This document shows, one piece after another, positions 53,988 to 63,869 of a stretch of 64,000 nucleotides of DNA. The translations under genes were made by a program, and so were the position numbers. Under the pieces are notes generated by a model. It saw only the letters and a program-made list of their open reading frames with translations. It was not told the origin of the DNA and did no database searches. Source of the DNA: Paraburkholderia graminis C4D1M (lineage in GTDB: Bacteria > Pseudomonadota > Gammaproteobacteria > Burkholderiales > Burkholderiaceae). The stretch is taken from contig NZ_ABLD01000025.1 in the NCBI RefSeq assembly GCF_000172415.1, positions 39,700-103,699 of the forward strand, written 5' to 3'. Position 1 is the first letter of the stretch, and the number at the start of each line of letters is the position of its first letter.

Positions 53988-55439
53988 ATGAACCGATCTT
54001 CAGACGCCGCCCTGCCGCCGACCCTTCCCGCCGGCGGCGAACCGGGTCCCATTGTCACGCGCCGCTCGCTGCTGAAACTCGCTGCATGGGGCGCTGTGTG
54101 CAGCGTGATTGCGGCCGTTGCGCTTGGCGCGTATGCACTGGTTTATCCCGAGCGCATGCCGGCTTCTGTCGGCGCAATCGTTGAAGAGATCACCGGCGCG
54201 AATCCGCAACCCGTGCATCTAATGCGACCGGCTCGCGCGCCGTTGAGCGCCGTCGCATTGCTCGGCAAGCAGATTTTTTTCGACCCGTCGCTGTCGGCTT
54301 CGGGCACGCAATCGTGCGCGTCGTGCCACTCGCCAAAGAATTCATATTCACCGGACAACGCATTTCCGGTTCAGCTCGGTGGCGCGCACATGAATGAAGC
54401 GGGTTATCGTCCGCCGCCGTCACTCACGTATCTGTATCGGCAGGCGCCGTTCAGCATTGGCCCCGATCAGGGCGACACCGACGCGCCCGTCGATCTCACG
54501 CAACTCGCTTCGCAAGCCGCCGGCGTGCAGCGCGCACAGAAGACCGCCCTCGCCGCGCCCGCCGCTCCGGCGATGGTGCCGCAAGGCGGACTCTTCTGGG
54601 ACGGCCGCGCCGATACTTTGCAGGACCAGGCAATTGGCCCGCTGACGAATCCAGTGGAAATGGCCAACAAGACGCCGGAAGACGTCGCGCACAAGTTGCT
54701 ACAGACAAAGTACATCGACCAGTTCAAACAGATCTTCGGGCCGGCGATTGCTGCGAACCCGAGCCTGCTGATCTCCGAGGCGATGTTCGCAGTGGGCCGC
54801 TATCAGATCGAAGATCCGTCGTTTCACGCATTCACGAGCAAGTACGATTATTGGCTCGAAGGCAAAGCGCGGCTCACGCATGCCGAACTGCACGGCCTGC
54901 AATTGTTCAACGATAAAGACAAGGCCAACTGCGCGGGCTGCCACCTGAGTCAGCCGACCAGGGACGGCCTGCCGCCCGTGTTCACCGACACGCAATATGA
55001 AGCGCTTGGCGTGCCGCGCAATCCCGCGATTCCCGCGAACAGGGACCCGAAGTTCTTCGATATGGGGGTATGTGGGCCGTTTCGTGATGATCTCGCGAAA
55101 CAGACGCAATACTGCGGCATGTTCCTCACGCCGACGCTGCGCAATGTCGCGAACCGCAGGGTGTTTTTCCACAATGGCGTCTATCACGACCTGAAGCAGG
55201 TGATGGACTTCTACAATCTGCGCAATACGTCGCCGGAAAAAATCTATCCGCACGATGCATCGGGCCACGTACAGAAGTACAACGATTTGCCCGCGCAATA
55301 TCGCGCGAACGTGGATGTTTCCGACGCGCCTTTCGACCGCAAACCGGGCGACCAGCCCGCGATGAGCGAGGAGGACATTCAGGACATCATCGCGTTTATG
55401 AAGACGCTGAGCGATGGCTATCGCGAGGGCGGCTCGTGA
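53988..55439 (+). CDS. di-heme cytochrome c peroxidase family protein
   Basis: The 483-residue protein has an N-terminal membrane anchor (about residues 27-50, LLKLAAWGAVCSVIAAVALG). Two c-type heme motifs follow, CASCHSPKNSYS and CAGCHLSQPTRDG, with the MauG/CcpA core LGKQIFFDPSLSASG and GPLTNPVEM. The C-terminus has FLTPTLRNVANRRVFFHNG. It probably reduces peroxide in the periplasm or acts as a MauG-like oxidase. An earlier in-frame ATG at 53931 would add a second hydrophobic leader, so the start is uncertain. Confidence 0.87.
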   Translation: MNRSSDAALPPTLPAGGEPGPIVTRRSLLKLAAWGAVCSVIAAVALGAYALVYPERMPASVGAIVEEITGANPQPVHLMRPARAPLSAVALLGKQIFFDPSLSASGTQSCASCHSPKNSYSPDNAFPVQLGGAHMNEAGYRPPPSLTYLYRQAPFSIGPDQGDTDAPVDLTQLASQAAGVQRAQKTALAAPAAPAMVPQGGLFWDGRADTLQDQAIGPLTNPVEMANKTPEDVAHKLLQTKYIDQFKQIFGPAIAANPSLLISEAMFAVGRYQIEDPSFHAFTSKYDYWLEGKARLTHAELHGLQLFNDKDKANCAGCHLSQPTRDGLPPVFTDTQYEALGVPRNPAIPANRDPKFFDMGVCGPFRDDLAKQTQYCGMFLTPTLRNVANRRVFFHNGVYHDLKQVMDFYNLRNTSPEKIYPHDASGHVQKYNDLPAQYRANVDVSDAPFDRKPGDQPAMSEEDIQDIIAFMKTLSDGYREGGS

Positions 55440-55513
55440 ATGAGGCGGCGCAGCGCCTCGCGGGCCGTTGAGGTATTCTTTGCGGTTCCCCGACTCTTGC
55501 CCTACTCCAACCG

Positions 55514-56203
55514 ATGGCTGATTTCCCCTTCGACGCAGTACTCTTCGATTGCGACGGCGTGCTCGTCGATTCAGAACCAATTACGAATCGCGTGCTAACC
55601 GAAATGCTCGGCGAATTAGGCTGGCAATTGAGCATCGAAGAGACAATGCGGATTTTCGTCGGCAAAGCCGTGAAGGATGAAGCGCCGTTGATCGAAGCGC
55701 GGACCGGCGTGGCGATCACCACCGACTGGCTGATGCAATTCCGCGCGCGCCGCAACGCAGCGCTCGATAAAGAACTGGCCGCCATTCCGGGCGCTGTCAC
55801 AGCGGTTCGCGCTATTCATGCAGCGTTGAATGGACGCATTGCCGTTGCGTCCGGCGCGGACCGCGTGAAAGTCGAATTGCAATTGACGAAGGCGGGCATT
55901 CTAGAGTGCTTCGAGGGCCGCATCTTTAGCGGTCACGAAACGCCCCGCAGCAAGCCATTTCCCGATGTTTATCTGGCAGCGGCGGCGGCGCTGAGCGTGG
56001 ACCCGGCGCGCTGCGCGATCGTCGAAGATACGGTGACCGGCGCGACTGCCGGCGTGGCAGCAGGTGCGACGGTGTTCGGCTACTGCCCGAATGAATTCGG
56101 GCACAGCAGCGCAGCCGCGTTGCGCGCGGCGGGCGTCGTGCAGGTGTTTCGGGACATGAGCGACTTGCCCGGCTTGCTTGCCGCGTGGCGCGGCAAGGCG
56201 TGA
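55514..56203 (+). CDS. HAD-superfamily phosphatase
   Basis: The 229-residue enzyme opens with motif I FDCDGVLVDSEP. It continues with IAVASGAD (motif II), KPFPDVYLAAA (Lys of motif III) and VEDTVTGATAG (motif IV). The helical cap is small (about 18-85). It resembles phosphoglycolate phosphatase or beta-phosphoglucomutase relatives. The substrate is unknown. It ends 6 bp from the converging AhpD-like gene. Confidence 0.88.
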   Translation: MADFPFDAVLFDCDGVLVDSEPITNRVLTEMLGELGWQLSIEETMRIFVGKAVKDEAPLIEARTGVAITTDWLMQFRARRNAALDKELAAIPGAVTAVRAIHAALNGRIAVASGADRVKVELQLTKAGILECFEGRIFSGHETPRSKPFPDVYLAAAAALSVDPARCAIVEDTVTGATAGVAAGATVFGYCPNEFGHSSAAALRAAGVVQVFRDMSDLPGLLAAWRGKA

Positions 56204-56209
56204 ATCGGG

Positions 56210-56602
56210 CTACTCGAACGCTGCGTCGATCGGCACGCGGTATCCCACCGCGAGGCGGTTGGTTTCGTTAGCCATGCCAACTACCGCGAGCAGTTCGCCG
56301 AACATCTCGTCGGTCATACCCGCACGGCGAGCGGCGGCCGTGTGACTCGCAACGCAATAACCGCAGTTGTTCGTCACGCTCACGGCCACGTAGAGCAACT
56401 CTTTCATTAACGGATCGAGCGCGCCGGGCTTCATCACGTCTTTCAGAGTGTCCCATGTGCGCGCGAGAGTCGGCGGATGCTGGGCGATGTACTTCCAGAA
56501 GTTGTTGACGTCGTCGACCTGACGCGTCTCCTTGATATCGTCGTACACGGCTTTGACTTCGGGTGACGCTGCGGAATACTCCACGGCTTTCTGCTGACTC
56601 AT
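56210..56602 (-). CDS. carboxymuconolactone decarboxylase/AhpD-like protein
   Basis: The 130-residue protein has the redox motif NNCGYCVASHTAAARRAG, with C-x-x-C-x-x-x-H near residue 76 as in AhpD peroxidase-type enzymes. Start ATG 56602 has AGGAG upstream. It converges on the HAD gene. It probably serves in peroxide or alkyl peroxide defence; substrate not known. Confidence 0.85.
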   Translation of the reverse strand: MSQQKAVEYSAASPEVKAVYDDIKETRQVDDVNNFWKYIAQHPPTLARTWDTLKDVMKPGALDPLMKELLYVAVSVTNNCGYCVASHTAAARRAGMTDEMFGELLAVVGMANETNRLAVGYRVPIDAAFE

Positions 56603-56760
56603 GGGCTCTCCTGTGTTTGACTGCATGAAAAGTGCGATTCGTGCTCGGTTCGGCAGATGCGACATATGCGGCCTATGCCGCATATTGCGTCTGCGTCCGC
56701 GTCTATTGTGCGCGCATTTTGCCGAACAGGAATCGACTATTCCGGCCTTACACTACCCTA

Positions 56761-58314
56761 TCACCCTGGCGTGCGCGTCACCGCAACAACCGCCGCCGGC
56801 GCCGCTGCTTGCAGGTGTTCGCCGCCATCGCGACGCGTCGGCTCCGGACGCGTGGAGCGCTCCGATTGCGCCAGCAGCGTACCGACCGACGGATCGATTG
56901 CATCGGTGAAAGGCTTCGGATCCAGTCCGATTGCAAGCACCAGCAACGCCATTGCGCCGAGCAATACGAACTCGCGCTTACCGAGATCTTTCAATCCCGC
57001 GACTCGCGCATTTGCGATCGCGCCGAAAATCACGCGCTTGTACATCCACAACGTGTAAGCCGCGCTCAGAACCAGCGTGGACGCCGCCATTGCGCCGATC
57101 CAGAAGTTAAAGCGAATCGCGCCCATCAGCACCATGAATTCGCCGACGAAACCGGAAGTACCCGGCAGACCGATATTCGCCATCGAGAACAACATCACAA
57201 AAGCAGCGAAGCGCGGCATCGTATTCGCAACGCCGCCGTACTCGTCAATGGCGGCAGTTTTCGTGCGATCGTAAAGCATGCCCGTGCACAACAACATCGC
57301 GCCGGACACCACGCCATACGACAGCATCTGCACAATCGCGCCGGCCTGACCGATGCGGTTGAACACGAAAAGACCCAGCGTAACGAGTCCCATATGGGCC
57401 ACCGTCGAATACGCGAGCAGTCGGCGCATGTCGGTCTGCACGAGCGCGAGAAGGCTTGCGTAGATCACGGCGACGAGCGAGAGCGTGATCATCATCGGCG
57501 CGAAAAAGTGGCTGGCCTGCGGCGCAATCGGCAATGCGAAGCGCAGCAGACCATAGCCGCCGAGTTTCAGCATGCCGATCATCACCGCTGCGCCGGTGGG
57601 GCCGTCGAGGTGCACGTCGGGCAACCAGGTATGCAACGGCCACATCGGCACTTTCACGCCGAATGCCGCGAGAAAGCCGAGGAAAATGAGTACTTGCGGC
57701 ATCGTGCCAAGCCGCGTTTCGCGCCACAGCGCGAGATCGAAACTGTGCGTCTGGCTGTACAGATACAGCATCGACATCAGCATCATCAGCGAGCCGAGGA
57801 ACGACACGAAAAAAAACTTCACTGCGGCATACGAGCGATTGGAATGTCCCCATGTGCCGATCAACAGATAGAGCGGAATCAACGTGGCTTCGAACGAGAC
57901 AAAGAACATCATGCCGTCGAGCGACGTGAATACGCCCTGCATAAAGCCGGACAACATCAGAAAGGCGCCGAAGTACTGCGCGGTTCGCTCGGTGATCGAC
58001 TCCCATGAAGCGACCACGATGATGATCGTCGTCAGCGCGGTCAAGGCGACCAGCCACAGCGAAATACCGTCGACGCCGACGTGCCACGCGATGTCGAATG
58101 TCGGCGACCATCGGAAGTTCTCGACAAATTGCATCGACGTGACGTCATTGCGGAAGGTCGCGACCAGCGGAATCACCGGCACGAAACCCGCGACGGCGCC
58201 GATCAACGCGAGCCAGCGCGTGCGGCCGCGTGCGGCGTCGGAGCCCGCGCGCAGAAGCACCAGGCCGGCGACGATAGGGATCCAGATAAGTAGACTAAGA
58301 AGAGGCAATGGCAT
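56761..58314 (-). CDS. orphan NADH-quinone oxidoreductase subunit M-like protein
   Basis: The 517-residue membrane protein has about 14 helices. Characteristic NuoM segments are LIPLYLLIGTWG, KVPMWPLHTWLPDVHLDGPT, the conserved Glu of the proton channel in FVSFEATLIPL, and a Lys in LAAFGVKVPMW. Its length matches NuoM. No other nuo gene is in the window, so this is a solitary paralogue, possibly part of a complex I-related antiporter. The C-terminus has a 30-residue Ala/Thr/Arg tail. Confidence 0.85.
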   Translation of the reverse strand: MPLPLLSLLIWIPIVAGLVLLRAGSDAARGRTRWLALIGAVAGFVPVIPLVATFRNDVTSMQFVENFRWSPTFDIAWHVGVDGISLWLVALTALTTIIIVVASWESITERTAQYFGAFLMLSGFMQGVFTSLDGMMFFVSFEATLIPLYLLIGTWGHSNRSYAAVKFFFVSFLGSLMMLMSMLYLYSQTHSFDLALWRETRLGTMPQVLIFLGFLAAFGVKVPMWPLHTWLPDVHLDGPTGAAVMIGMLKLGGYGLLRFALPIAPQASHFFAPMMITLSLVAVIYASLLALVQTDMRRLLAYSTVAHMGLVTLGLFVFNRIGQAGAIVQMLSYGVVSGAMLLCTGMLYDRTKTAAIDEYGGVANTMPRFAAFVMLFSMANIGLPGTSGFVGEFMVLMGAIRFNFWIGAMAASTLVLSAAYTLWMYKRVIFGAIANARVAGLKDLGKREFVLLGAMALLVLAIGLDPKPFTDAIDPSVGTLLAQSERSTRPEPTRRDGGEHLQAAAPAAVVAVTRTPG

Positions 58315-58912
58315 GTGCTCTATCGAAACTTGGAGTACAAAACGCCGCCGCAATGCTTTCTATTTGGAAAGTATTGAAGCGAAAATGTAGGCTTCTATTG
58401 ATCGGACTTGCGTGAATCGGCAGTGCCGGAGTTCACGTTTACCCGCAGTCGAATGACAAGGGTGGAAGGTTACCAAGATAAGAATAATTTTGCATCGCAA
58501 CAATGCGCGAATGCCGTAGACAATGGATTGTTGCGCCCGCGGCCTCTTGCGCAACGAATTAAAATGTGCGTTTGCACAATCCCGCGACACGTGGTGGCGA
58601 CGTCGCGCAGTTGCTGAAGGAAGCGGACTTTTGCCGGCTCTTTGGGAGAACTTTTTTGGATCGCTCAAGGCGCCGCACGCACGGCACTCGCGGCACTCGT
58701 CATACGGCATTCCCCGATTGCTCTTTTTCGGCCTGTAGCGCAGAGCTTTTTTATAAAGCGCGAAAAATTTTTGTTCTGTCGCGCGCCCGAAAGAAGGCGA
58801 GCGTCAGCCAACTTTCGCGCAGGGCGCCGCGCGACACTAATAAGCCGATGCGCCGACGCACCTTACAGAAGCCGAATATACTCAGCGATCAACAGTACTT
58901 TGCGGACCATGC
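58315..58912. other. 598-bp non-coding region between the NuoM-like gene and the ABC operon
   Basis: Base composition is lower in GC than the neighbours, with several A/T tracts (for example 58747-58753 and 58764-58776). Small frames here are not protein-like. A palindromic AAAAATTTTT lies at 58765-58774. No gene or operator is convincing. Confidence 0.4.
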
Positions 58913-59662
58913 ATGCAGTTTCGTGACGAAGATGCGATACCCGCGCTCGAGTGCCGCGGGCTGAGCAAGAAGTACGGCAGCGGTCGAGTCGTACTCGCCA
59001 ATCTGGATTTCACGCTCGCGCCCGGCGAATTCGTGGCGATCATGGGCGACTCGGGCGTCGGCAAATCGACGCTGCTCAATCTGATCGCCGGCCTCGATCA
59101 GGCGGACAGCGGCGAGGTGATGATCGGCGGTGCTGCCGTTTCGCGTCTGGATGACAATGCCGCGACGCGTTTGCGTCGTCAGAAACTCGGCTTTGTCTTT
59201 CAGGCCTTTCACGTGCTCCCACATCTGACGCTTGCGCAGAACGTCGCATTGCCGCTGCTGTTAAACGAACTGCCCGTTTCCGCCGCGCTCGACATGCTCG
59301 CGGCAGTCGGGCTCGAAGGCCGTGGCGACGATTTTCCGCGGCAACTGTCGGGCGGCGAACTGCAACGCGTTGCCATCGCGCGCGCCCTCGTGCATCGCCC
59401 TACTTTGATCCTCGCCGACGAGCCGACGGGCAACCTCGACCCCGACACAGCGCATGGCGTGCTCGCGTTATTTCGAGCGCAAAGCAAGGCGACCGGCGCG
59501 GCAACGATGATGGTCACACACTCGCAGGCCGCGGCCGCGATTGCCGATCGCATCCTGATTCTCAGCGACGGCGCCTTGCATCCCGCATCGCAAGCACAGG
59601 CGCTTTCACCCGCGGAATACGGCTCGCAACCTGCAGCGCGTTCAGTCGATGACGCCCGCTGA
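58913..59662 (+). CDS. ABC transporter ATP-binding protein (LolD/YbbA-like)
   Basis: The 249-residue ATPase has Walker A GDSGVGKST near residue 43, the signature LSGGELQRVAIARAL and Walker B LILADEPTGNLDPDT. It resembles YbbA and LolD, which partner FtsX-type permeases. The next gene overlaps its stop by 14 bp, so they form one unit. Probably drives lipid or lipoprotein-related export rather than nutrient import. Confidence 0.9.
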   Translation: MQFRDEDAIPALECRGLSKKYGSGRVVLANLDFTLAPGEFVAIMGDSGVGKSTLLNLIAGLDQADSGEVMIGGAAVSRLDDNAATRLRRQKLGFVFQAFHVLPHLTLAQNVALPLLLNELPVSAALDMLAAVGLEGRGDDFPRQLSGGELQRVAIARALVHRPTLILADEPTGNLDPDTAHGVLALFRAQSKATGAATMMVTHSQAAAAIADRILILSDGALHPASQAQALSPAEYGSQPAARSVDDAR

Positions 59663-62222
59663 TTCGTACCGCCCCGCGCGCACGCGCGGGCATCGCACTC
59701 TCGCGCGCTGGCTGCTCGGCGCCGAATGGCGCAGTCATCGCGGACGGGCACTCGTTGCAATTGCAACGATCGCGCTCGGCGTGGCGCTTGGCTATGCAGT
59801 GCAACTCATCAACAGTGCAGCCTTCAACGAGTTCTCCGCTGCGGCGCGCAGTCTTTCGGGCCAGGCAGATTTGCAAGTACGCGGCGCACAACCTTTATTC
59901 GACGAGTCAATTTATCCGCGCGTGGCCACAAGAGCGGGCGTCGCGCTCGCGAGCCCCGTACTGGCGCTCGACGTCAGCGTGCATGAATATAACGCCGCGT
60001 TGCCCGTGCTCGGCATCGACGTGTTCAGGGCGAGCCGCATTGCGCCGGATCTGATCGGCGTTCCGTCAGCCGCGCAGCCGCTCGACACGCTCGCCTCCGA
60101 CGCCGTGTTTCTCTCCACCGCCGCGCAGCAATGGCTGCATGTGAAGACGGGCGACCAGATCGTGCTGCAAAACGGCACCGCGCTCGTGCATTTGCGCGTG
60201 GCCGGCGGCATCGCCAGAACACGGCCAGGACAACGGCTCGCCATCATGGATATTGCGGCCGTTCAGTGGAAATTCGGCAAGGTCGGCAAACTGTCGCGCA
60301 TCGACGTGCAGCTCAAACGTGGCGTCGACCGCGAGCGCTTCAAGCGCGATCTGCAGAAAGAGCTAGGTAGCCAATGGATCATTGCGGAAACGCGCGACGT
60401 CGAAAGCCGCACTGACAGGCTCTCGCGTGCCTATCGAATCAACATGAACGTGCTCGCGCTCGTCGCGCTTTTTACCGGCGCGTTTCTCGTCTTTTCGACG
60501 CAGGCGTTGAGTGTCGTGCGTCGTCGCGCGCAGTTCGCGATGTTGCGCGTGCTCGGGCTGACACGCGGCCAGCTATTGCGTCAGATTCTCTTCGAGGGCG
60601 CGCTGCTCGGCTTGCTCGGTTCGCTATGCGGCCTTGCGCTGGGTTATGCGCTTGCTGCGGGCGCGTTGCGCTTTTTTGGCAGCGATCTCGGTGGCGGCTA
60701 TTTTCCCGGCGTGCAACCGCAGGTCGGGTTCGAACCGCTTGCAAGCGCACTCTTTTTGACGCTCGGCATCGCGGTGGCTGTTCTCGGCAGTCTCGCGCCG
60801 GCACTCGAAGCGGCACGCGCACGGCCCGCGTCGGCACTGAAGGCAGGCGCCGAAGAAGGCGCGCTCGCGCGGCTCGCCACGCCGTGGCCTGCATTGCTAT
60901 GCCTGCTGATCGCGGCGCTGCTGACGCAAGCGCCGCCTTGGTTCGACGCGCCCATTGGCGGTTATGTGGCCGTCGCGTTGTTACTTATCGGCGGCATTGC
61001 ATTGATGCCGCGCGTGACCGCCCTTGTGTTCGGTGCAACGAGTCGCGGTTTGGCTGCGCGGCCGCGCAGCGGCGTCGCGAGTACGCTTGCGCTCGCACGC
61101 CTTGCAAATGCGCCGGGTCATGCGTCGATTGCAATGGGCGGCGTGTTGTCGAGCTTCGCGCTGATCGTGGCGATGGCGATCATGGTCGCGAGCTTTCGCG
61201 TGTCCGTCGAAGACTGGCTCGTGCATCTGCTATCGGCCGATCTCTATGTACGGGTCGCACAGAACGGCGACACCGGCGGCCTCAGCGCCGATGAGCAGCG
61301 CCGGCTTGCAAGCGTCCCAGGCGTTGCGAGAGCGGCCTTTACGCGCGCGTCGCATATCACACTCGACCCCGCGCGCCCCGACATCGCGATACTTGCCCGC
61401 GAAATCGATGTGGCCGATCCCGGCGCGAATCTGCAAATGACGGGACCTGTACTCGGTATTCGTGATCTGCACGGCGACGAAACACCTGTTTGGGTATCCG
61501 AAGCAATGATCGATCTATACGGCTATAAGCTCGGACAGCGTGTTCACTTGCCGATTGGCGAGCGCGGACACGCGTTCGTCGTGGCCGGCGTGTGGCGCGA
61601 CTATGTGCGGCAAAGCGGTGCGATACAGATACGGCTCGCCGATTATCGGCGCCTCACCACCGACATGAGTGCGACCGATGTCGCGGTAAGCGTCGAACGA
61701 GGCGCGAGCGTCGAAAGCGTAATAGCCGGATTGCGCGCACTACCTTTCGGCGCGATGTTGCAGATCGCGCAGCCCGGCGACATTCGTGCGCGCACGCTCG
61801 TGATTTTCGACCGGAGCTTTGCGGTCACCTATCTTCTCGAGGCGGTCGCGATTGTTATCGGCTTGTTCGGTGTGGCCGCAACGTTCTCCGCACAGACGCT
61901 CGCGCGCGCTCGTGAGTTCGGCATGCTGCGGCATGTCGGTGTAACGCGCTCGCAGATCCTCGCAGTACTCGCACTCGAGGGCGGTCTGCTCACGGCATGC
62001 GGCATTGCAATGGGCTTCGTTCTCGGGTTTGCGATCAGCCTGATTCTTGTATTCGTCGTCAATCCGCAATCGTTTCATTGGAGCATGTCGCTGCATGTTC
62101 CGTGGATTATTCTCGGCACCGTTGCACTGGTGATGCTGGCGTCGTCGTGCTCGACGGCCGTGCTCGCGGGACGCGGCGCGGTTTCCGTCGATGCGCTGCG
62201 CGCCGTCAAGGAGGACTGGTGA
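59649..62222 (+). CDS. FtsX-domain ABC transporter permease (YbbP-like)
   Basis: The 857-residue permease has an N-terminal helix (VAIATIALGVALGYAVQLI), a large periplasmic MacB-type domain, and two FtsX-like membrane blocks (about 265-410 and 690-850). It matches YbbP-type permeases by length and order. It partners the ATPase just upstream and overlaps the next gene by one base. No pore for small solutes is expected; such systems handle lipids or extract lipoproteins. Confidence 0.88.
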   Translation: MTPADSYRPARTRGHRTLARWLLGAEWRSHRGRALVAIATIALGVALGYAVQLINSAAFNEFSAAARSLSGQADLQVRGAQPLFDESIYPRVATRAGVALASPVLALDVSVHEYNAALPVLGIDVFRASRIAPDLIGVPSAAQPLDTLASDAVFLSTAAQQWLHVKTGDQIVLQNGTALVHLRVAGGIARTRPGQRLAIMDIAAVQWKFGKVGKLSRIDVQLKRGVDRERFKRDLQKELGSQWIIAETRDVESRTDRLSRAYRINMNVLALVALFTGAFLVFSTQALSVVRRRAQFAMLRVLGLTRGQLLRQILFEGALLGLLGSLCGLALGYALAAGALRFFGSDLGGGYFPGVQPQVGFEPLASALFLTLGIAVAVLGSLAPALEAARARPASALKAGAEEGALARLATPWPALLCLLIAALLTQAPPWFDAPIGGYVAVALLLIGGIALMPRVTALVFGATSRGLAARPRSGVASTLALARLANAPGHASIAMGGVLSSFALIVAMAIMVASFRVSVEDWLVHLLSADLYVRVAQNGDTGGLSADEQRRLASVPGVARAAFTRASHITLDPARPDIAILAREIDVADPGANLQMTGPVLGIRDLHGDETPVWVSEAMIDLYGYKLGQRVHLPIGERGHAFVVAGVWRDYVRQSGAIQIRLADYRRLTTDMSATDVAVSVERGASVESVIAGLRALPFGAMLQIAQPGDIRARTLVIFDRSFAVTYLLEAVAIVIGLFGVAATFSAQTLARAREFGMLRHVGVTRSQILAVLALEGGLLTACGIAMGFVLGFAISLILVFVVNPQSFHWSMSLHVPWIILGTVALVMLASSCSTAVLAGRGAVSVDALRAVKEDW

Positions 62223-63433
62223 TGCGAACGCGGCTGCGCTTCTCGTCGACGTGCGGACTCGTGCGGCGCGCGGCGGTTCTTCGCCTTGCGGTTGAGATCA
62301 GGCTTCGCATTGCGCGGTTTTGGCGTGTACGTCCGCGAGTTTCTGTCTTGTTTCTTTCTACCGTGCTCGCTGTTTCGCCGGCCTTCGGCGCAACGCCGGA
62401 GTTTGCCGTCGTCACGAAAGAGCGTTCCGTCATGCTGCCAACGGACACTGGCGCTCACGCCGATTTTCGCACCGAGTGGTGGTACGCGACAGGCTGGCTC
62501 AACACGCCGGACAACAAGCCGCTCGGTTTCCAGATCACTTTCTTCCGGTCCGCAACGGGCCACGATGCCGCGGACCCGAGTACTTTTGCGCCTTCTCAAT
62601 TGATCATTGCGCACGCGGCGCTGAGTGATCCGGCACTGGGTCATCTCATGCACGATCAACGGATTGCGCGCCAGGGCTTCGGGCTTGCGTATGCGAAGCC
62701 CGCCAACACCGACGTAAAGCTCGATGCATGGAAAATCGTCCGTGCCGCGGATGGCCGCTACGATGTCGCCGTCGATGCGGGCGAATTCACGTTGCATCTC
62801 ACGCTAACACCGACACAGGCACCGTTGATTCAAGGCGAGCGCGGCTACTCCCGCAAGGGCCCGCGACCGGAACAGGCGAGCTACTACTACAGCGAGCCGC
62901 AACTGCGTGTGTCGGGCAGCGTGACAAGGCCCGTCACTGGAGGCGGTTCATCGCAAGCTGCCACTGCGGTAACGGGCATTGCGTGGCTCGATCACGAATG
63001 GTCGAGCACCCTGCTCGATGCGAATGCAGTGGGATGGGACTGGTTGGGCGCTAATCTGTTCGACGGGTCGGCTTTAATGGCCTTCAAGGTGCGCGGCCGC
63101 GACGGACACGCTATTTGGGCGCACGCTGCAATGCGCGATCGTGATGGACATGTCACGACTTTCGCCCCGAACGAGGTCGAGTTCACGCCGCGCCGCACGT
63201 GGCGTTCACCGCGCACCAACACGCCGTATCCGGTCGCGATGACGGTGAGGACCGGCGCGCTGACATGGCAGCTCGATCCGCTGATGGACGATCAGGAACT
63301 GGACTCGCGGCAGTCCACCGGCGCGGTGTACTGGGAAGGCGCGGCGCGGGTGAGCCGCGATGGTACTGAGCTCGGGCGTGCGTATCTGGAACTGACCGGC
63401 TATGCGGGCGCGATGCGCATGGGCGGGCCGTGA
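62222..63433 (+). CDS. AttH/carotenoid 1,2-hydratase-like lipocalin protein
   Basis: The 403-residue exported protein has an Arg-rich leader and signal helix ending SPAFGA near residue 57. A double lipocalin-like AttH fold follows: EWWYATGWL, LGFQITFFRS, and the distal WLDHEWSSTLLD and GWDWLGANLFDGSALMAF. AttH proteins are encoded beside ABC/FtsX pairs in many proteobacteria, so the three genes form a unit that likely handles a hydrophobic ligand. The ATG (62222) overlaps the upstream stop. Confidence 0.88.
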   Translation: MRTRLRFSSTCGLVRRAAVLRLAVEIRLRIARFWRVRPRVSVLFLSTVLAVSPAFGATPEFAVVTKERSVMLPTDTGAHADFRTEWWYATGWLNTPDNKPLGFQITFFRSATGHDAADPSTFAPSQLIIAHAALSDPALGHLMHDQRIARQGFGLAYAKPANTDVKLDAWKIVRAADGRYDVAVDAGEFTLHLTLTPTQAPLIQGERGYSRKGPRPEQASYYYSEPQLRVSGSVTRPVTGGGSSQAATAVTGIAWLDHEWSSTLLDANAVGWDWLGANLFDGSALMAFKVRGRDGHAIWAHAAMRDRDGHVTTFAPNEVEFTPRRTWRSPRTNTPYPVAMTVRTGALTWQLDPLMDDQELDSRQSTGAVYWEGAARVSRDGTELGRAYLELTGYAGAMRMGGP

Positions 63434-63477
63434 CGGCGCACCGCATTTTCGTGCCCTTTGTTCCGCCGTGTAAACGC

Positions 63478-63508
63478 AGAAACCCCACCTTTGTGGGGTG
63501 GGGTTTCT
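63478..63508. terminator. terminator hairpin of the rRNA operon and converging attH gene
   Basis: A perfect 12-bp stem AGAAACCCCACC/GGTGGGGTTTCT (63478-63489 with 63497-63508) has a 7-nt loop. It lies 15 bp beyond the 5S gene on its strand, and 45 bp after the attH stop. Confidence 0.8.
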
Positions 63509-63523
63509 GACACTGCTGGGGAG

Positions 63524-63637
63524 CCTGACGATTACCTACTTTCACACGGGTAATCCGCACTATCATCGGCGTGGAGTCGTTTCACGGTCCTGTTCGGGAT
63601 GGGAAGGGGTGGGACCGACTCGCTATGGTCATCAGGC
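63524..63637 (-). rRNA. rrf: 5S ribosomal RNA
   Basis: The reverse complement begins GCCTGATGACCATAGCGAGT and contains the conserved loop CCCATCCCGAACAGG. It ends near the helix GTAATCGTCAGGC, pairing with the 5' end. The length of about 114 nt is normal for 5S rRNA. Ends are approximate to within a few bases. Confidence 0.95.
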
Positions 63638-63869
63638 TTTGACTTGTTGTCGTGCTGGGTTTTGGGCCAACACAACCAATCTGGAAGAAGTAGTTTCTGG
63701 TGATGCTCACCAGGGTAAAGCTGTTTGGGCTGTGTTGTTCGAGGCACAACATCGATCACTCAACCGTGCGTCCTGTTCTCCCTGGCGGGGAGTTCCAGCG
63801 CATCCCCTTCGGGGATCGGACCAGTGTAAGCGCTAAAGCGCCAACGCTGGTCGAGACACACCTGTTATA

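Noticed and set aside
58566..58964. Plus-strand 132-codon frame before the ABC operon
   Set aside because: It overlaps the start of the ATPase gene and shows no protein-like pattern.
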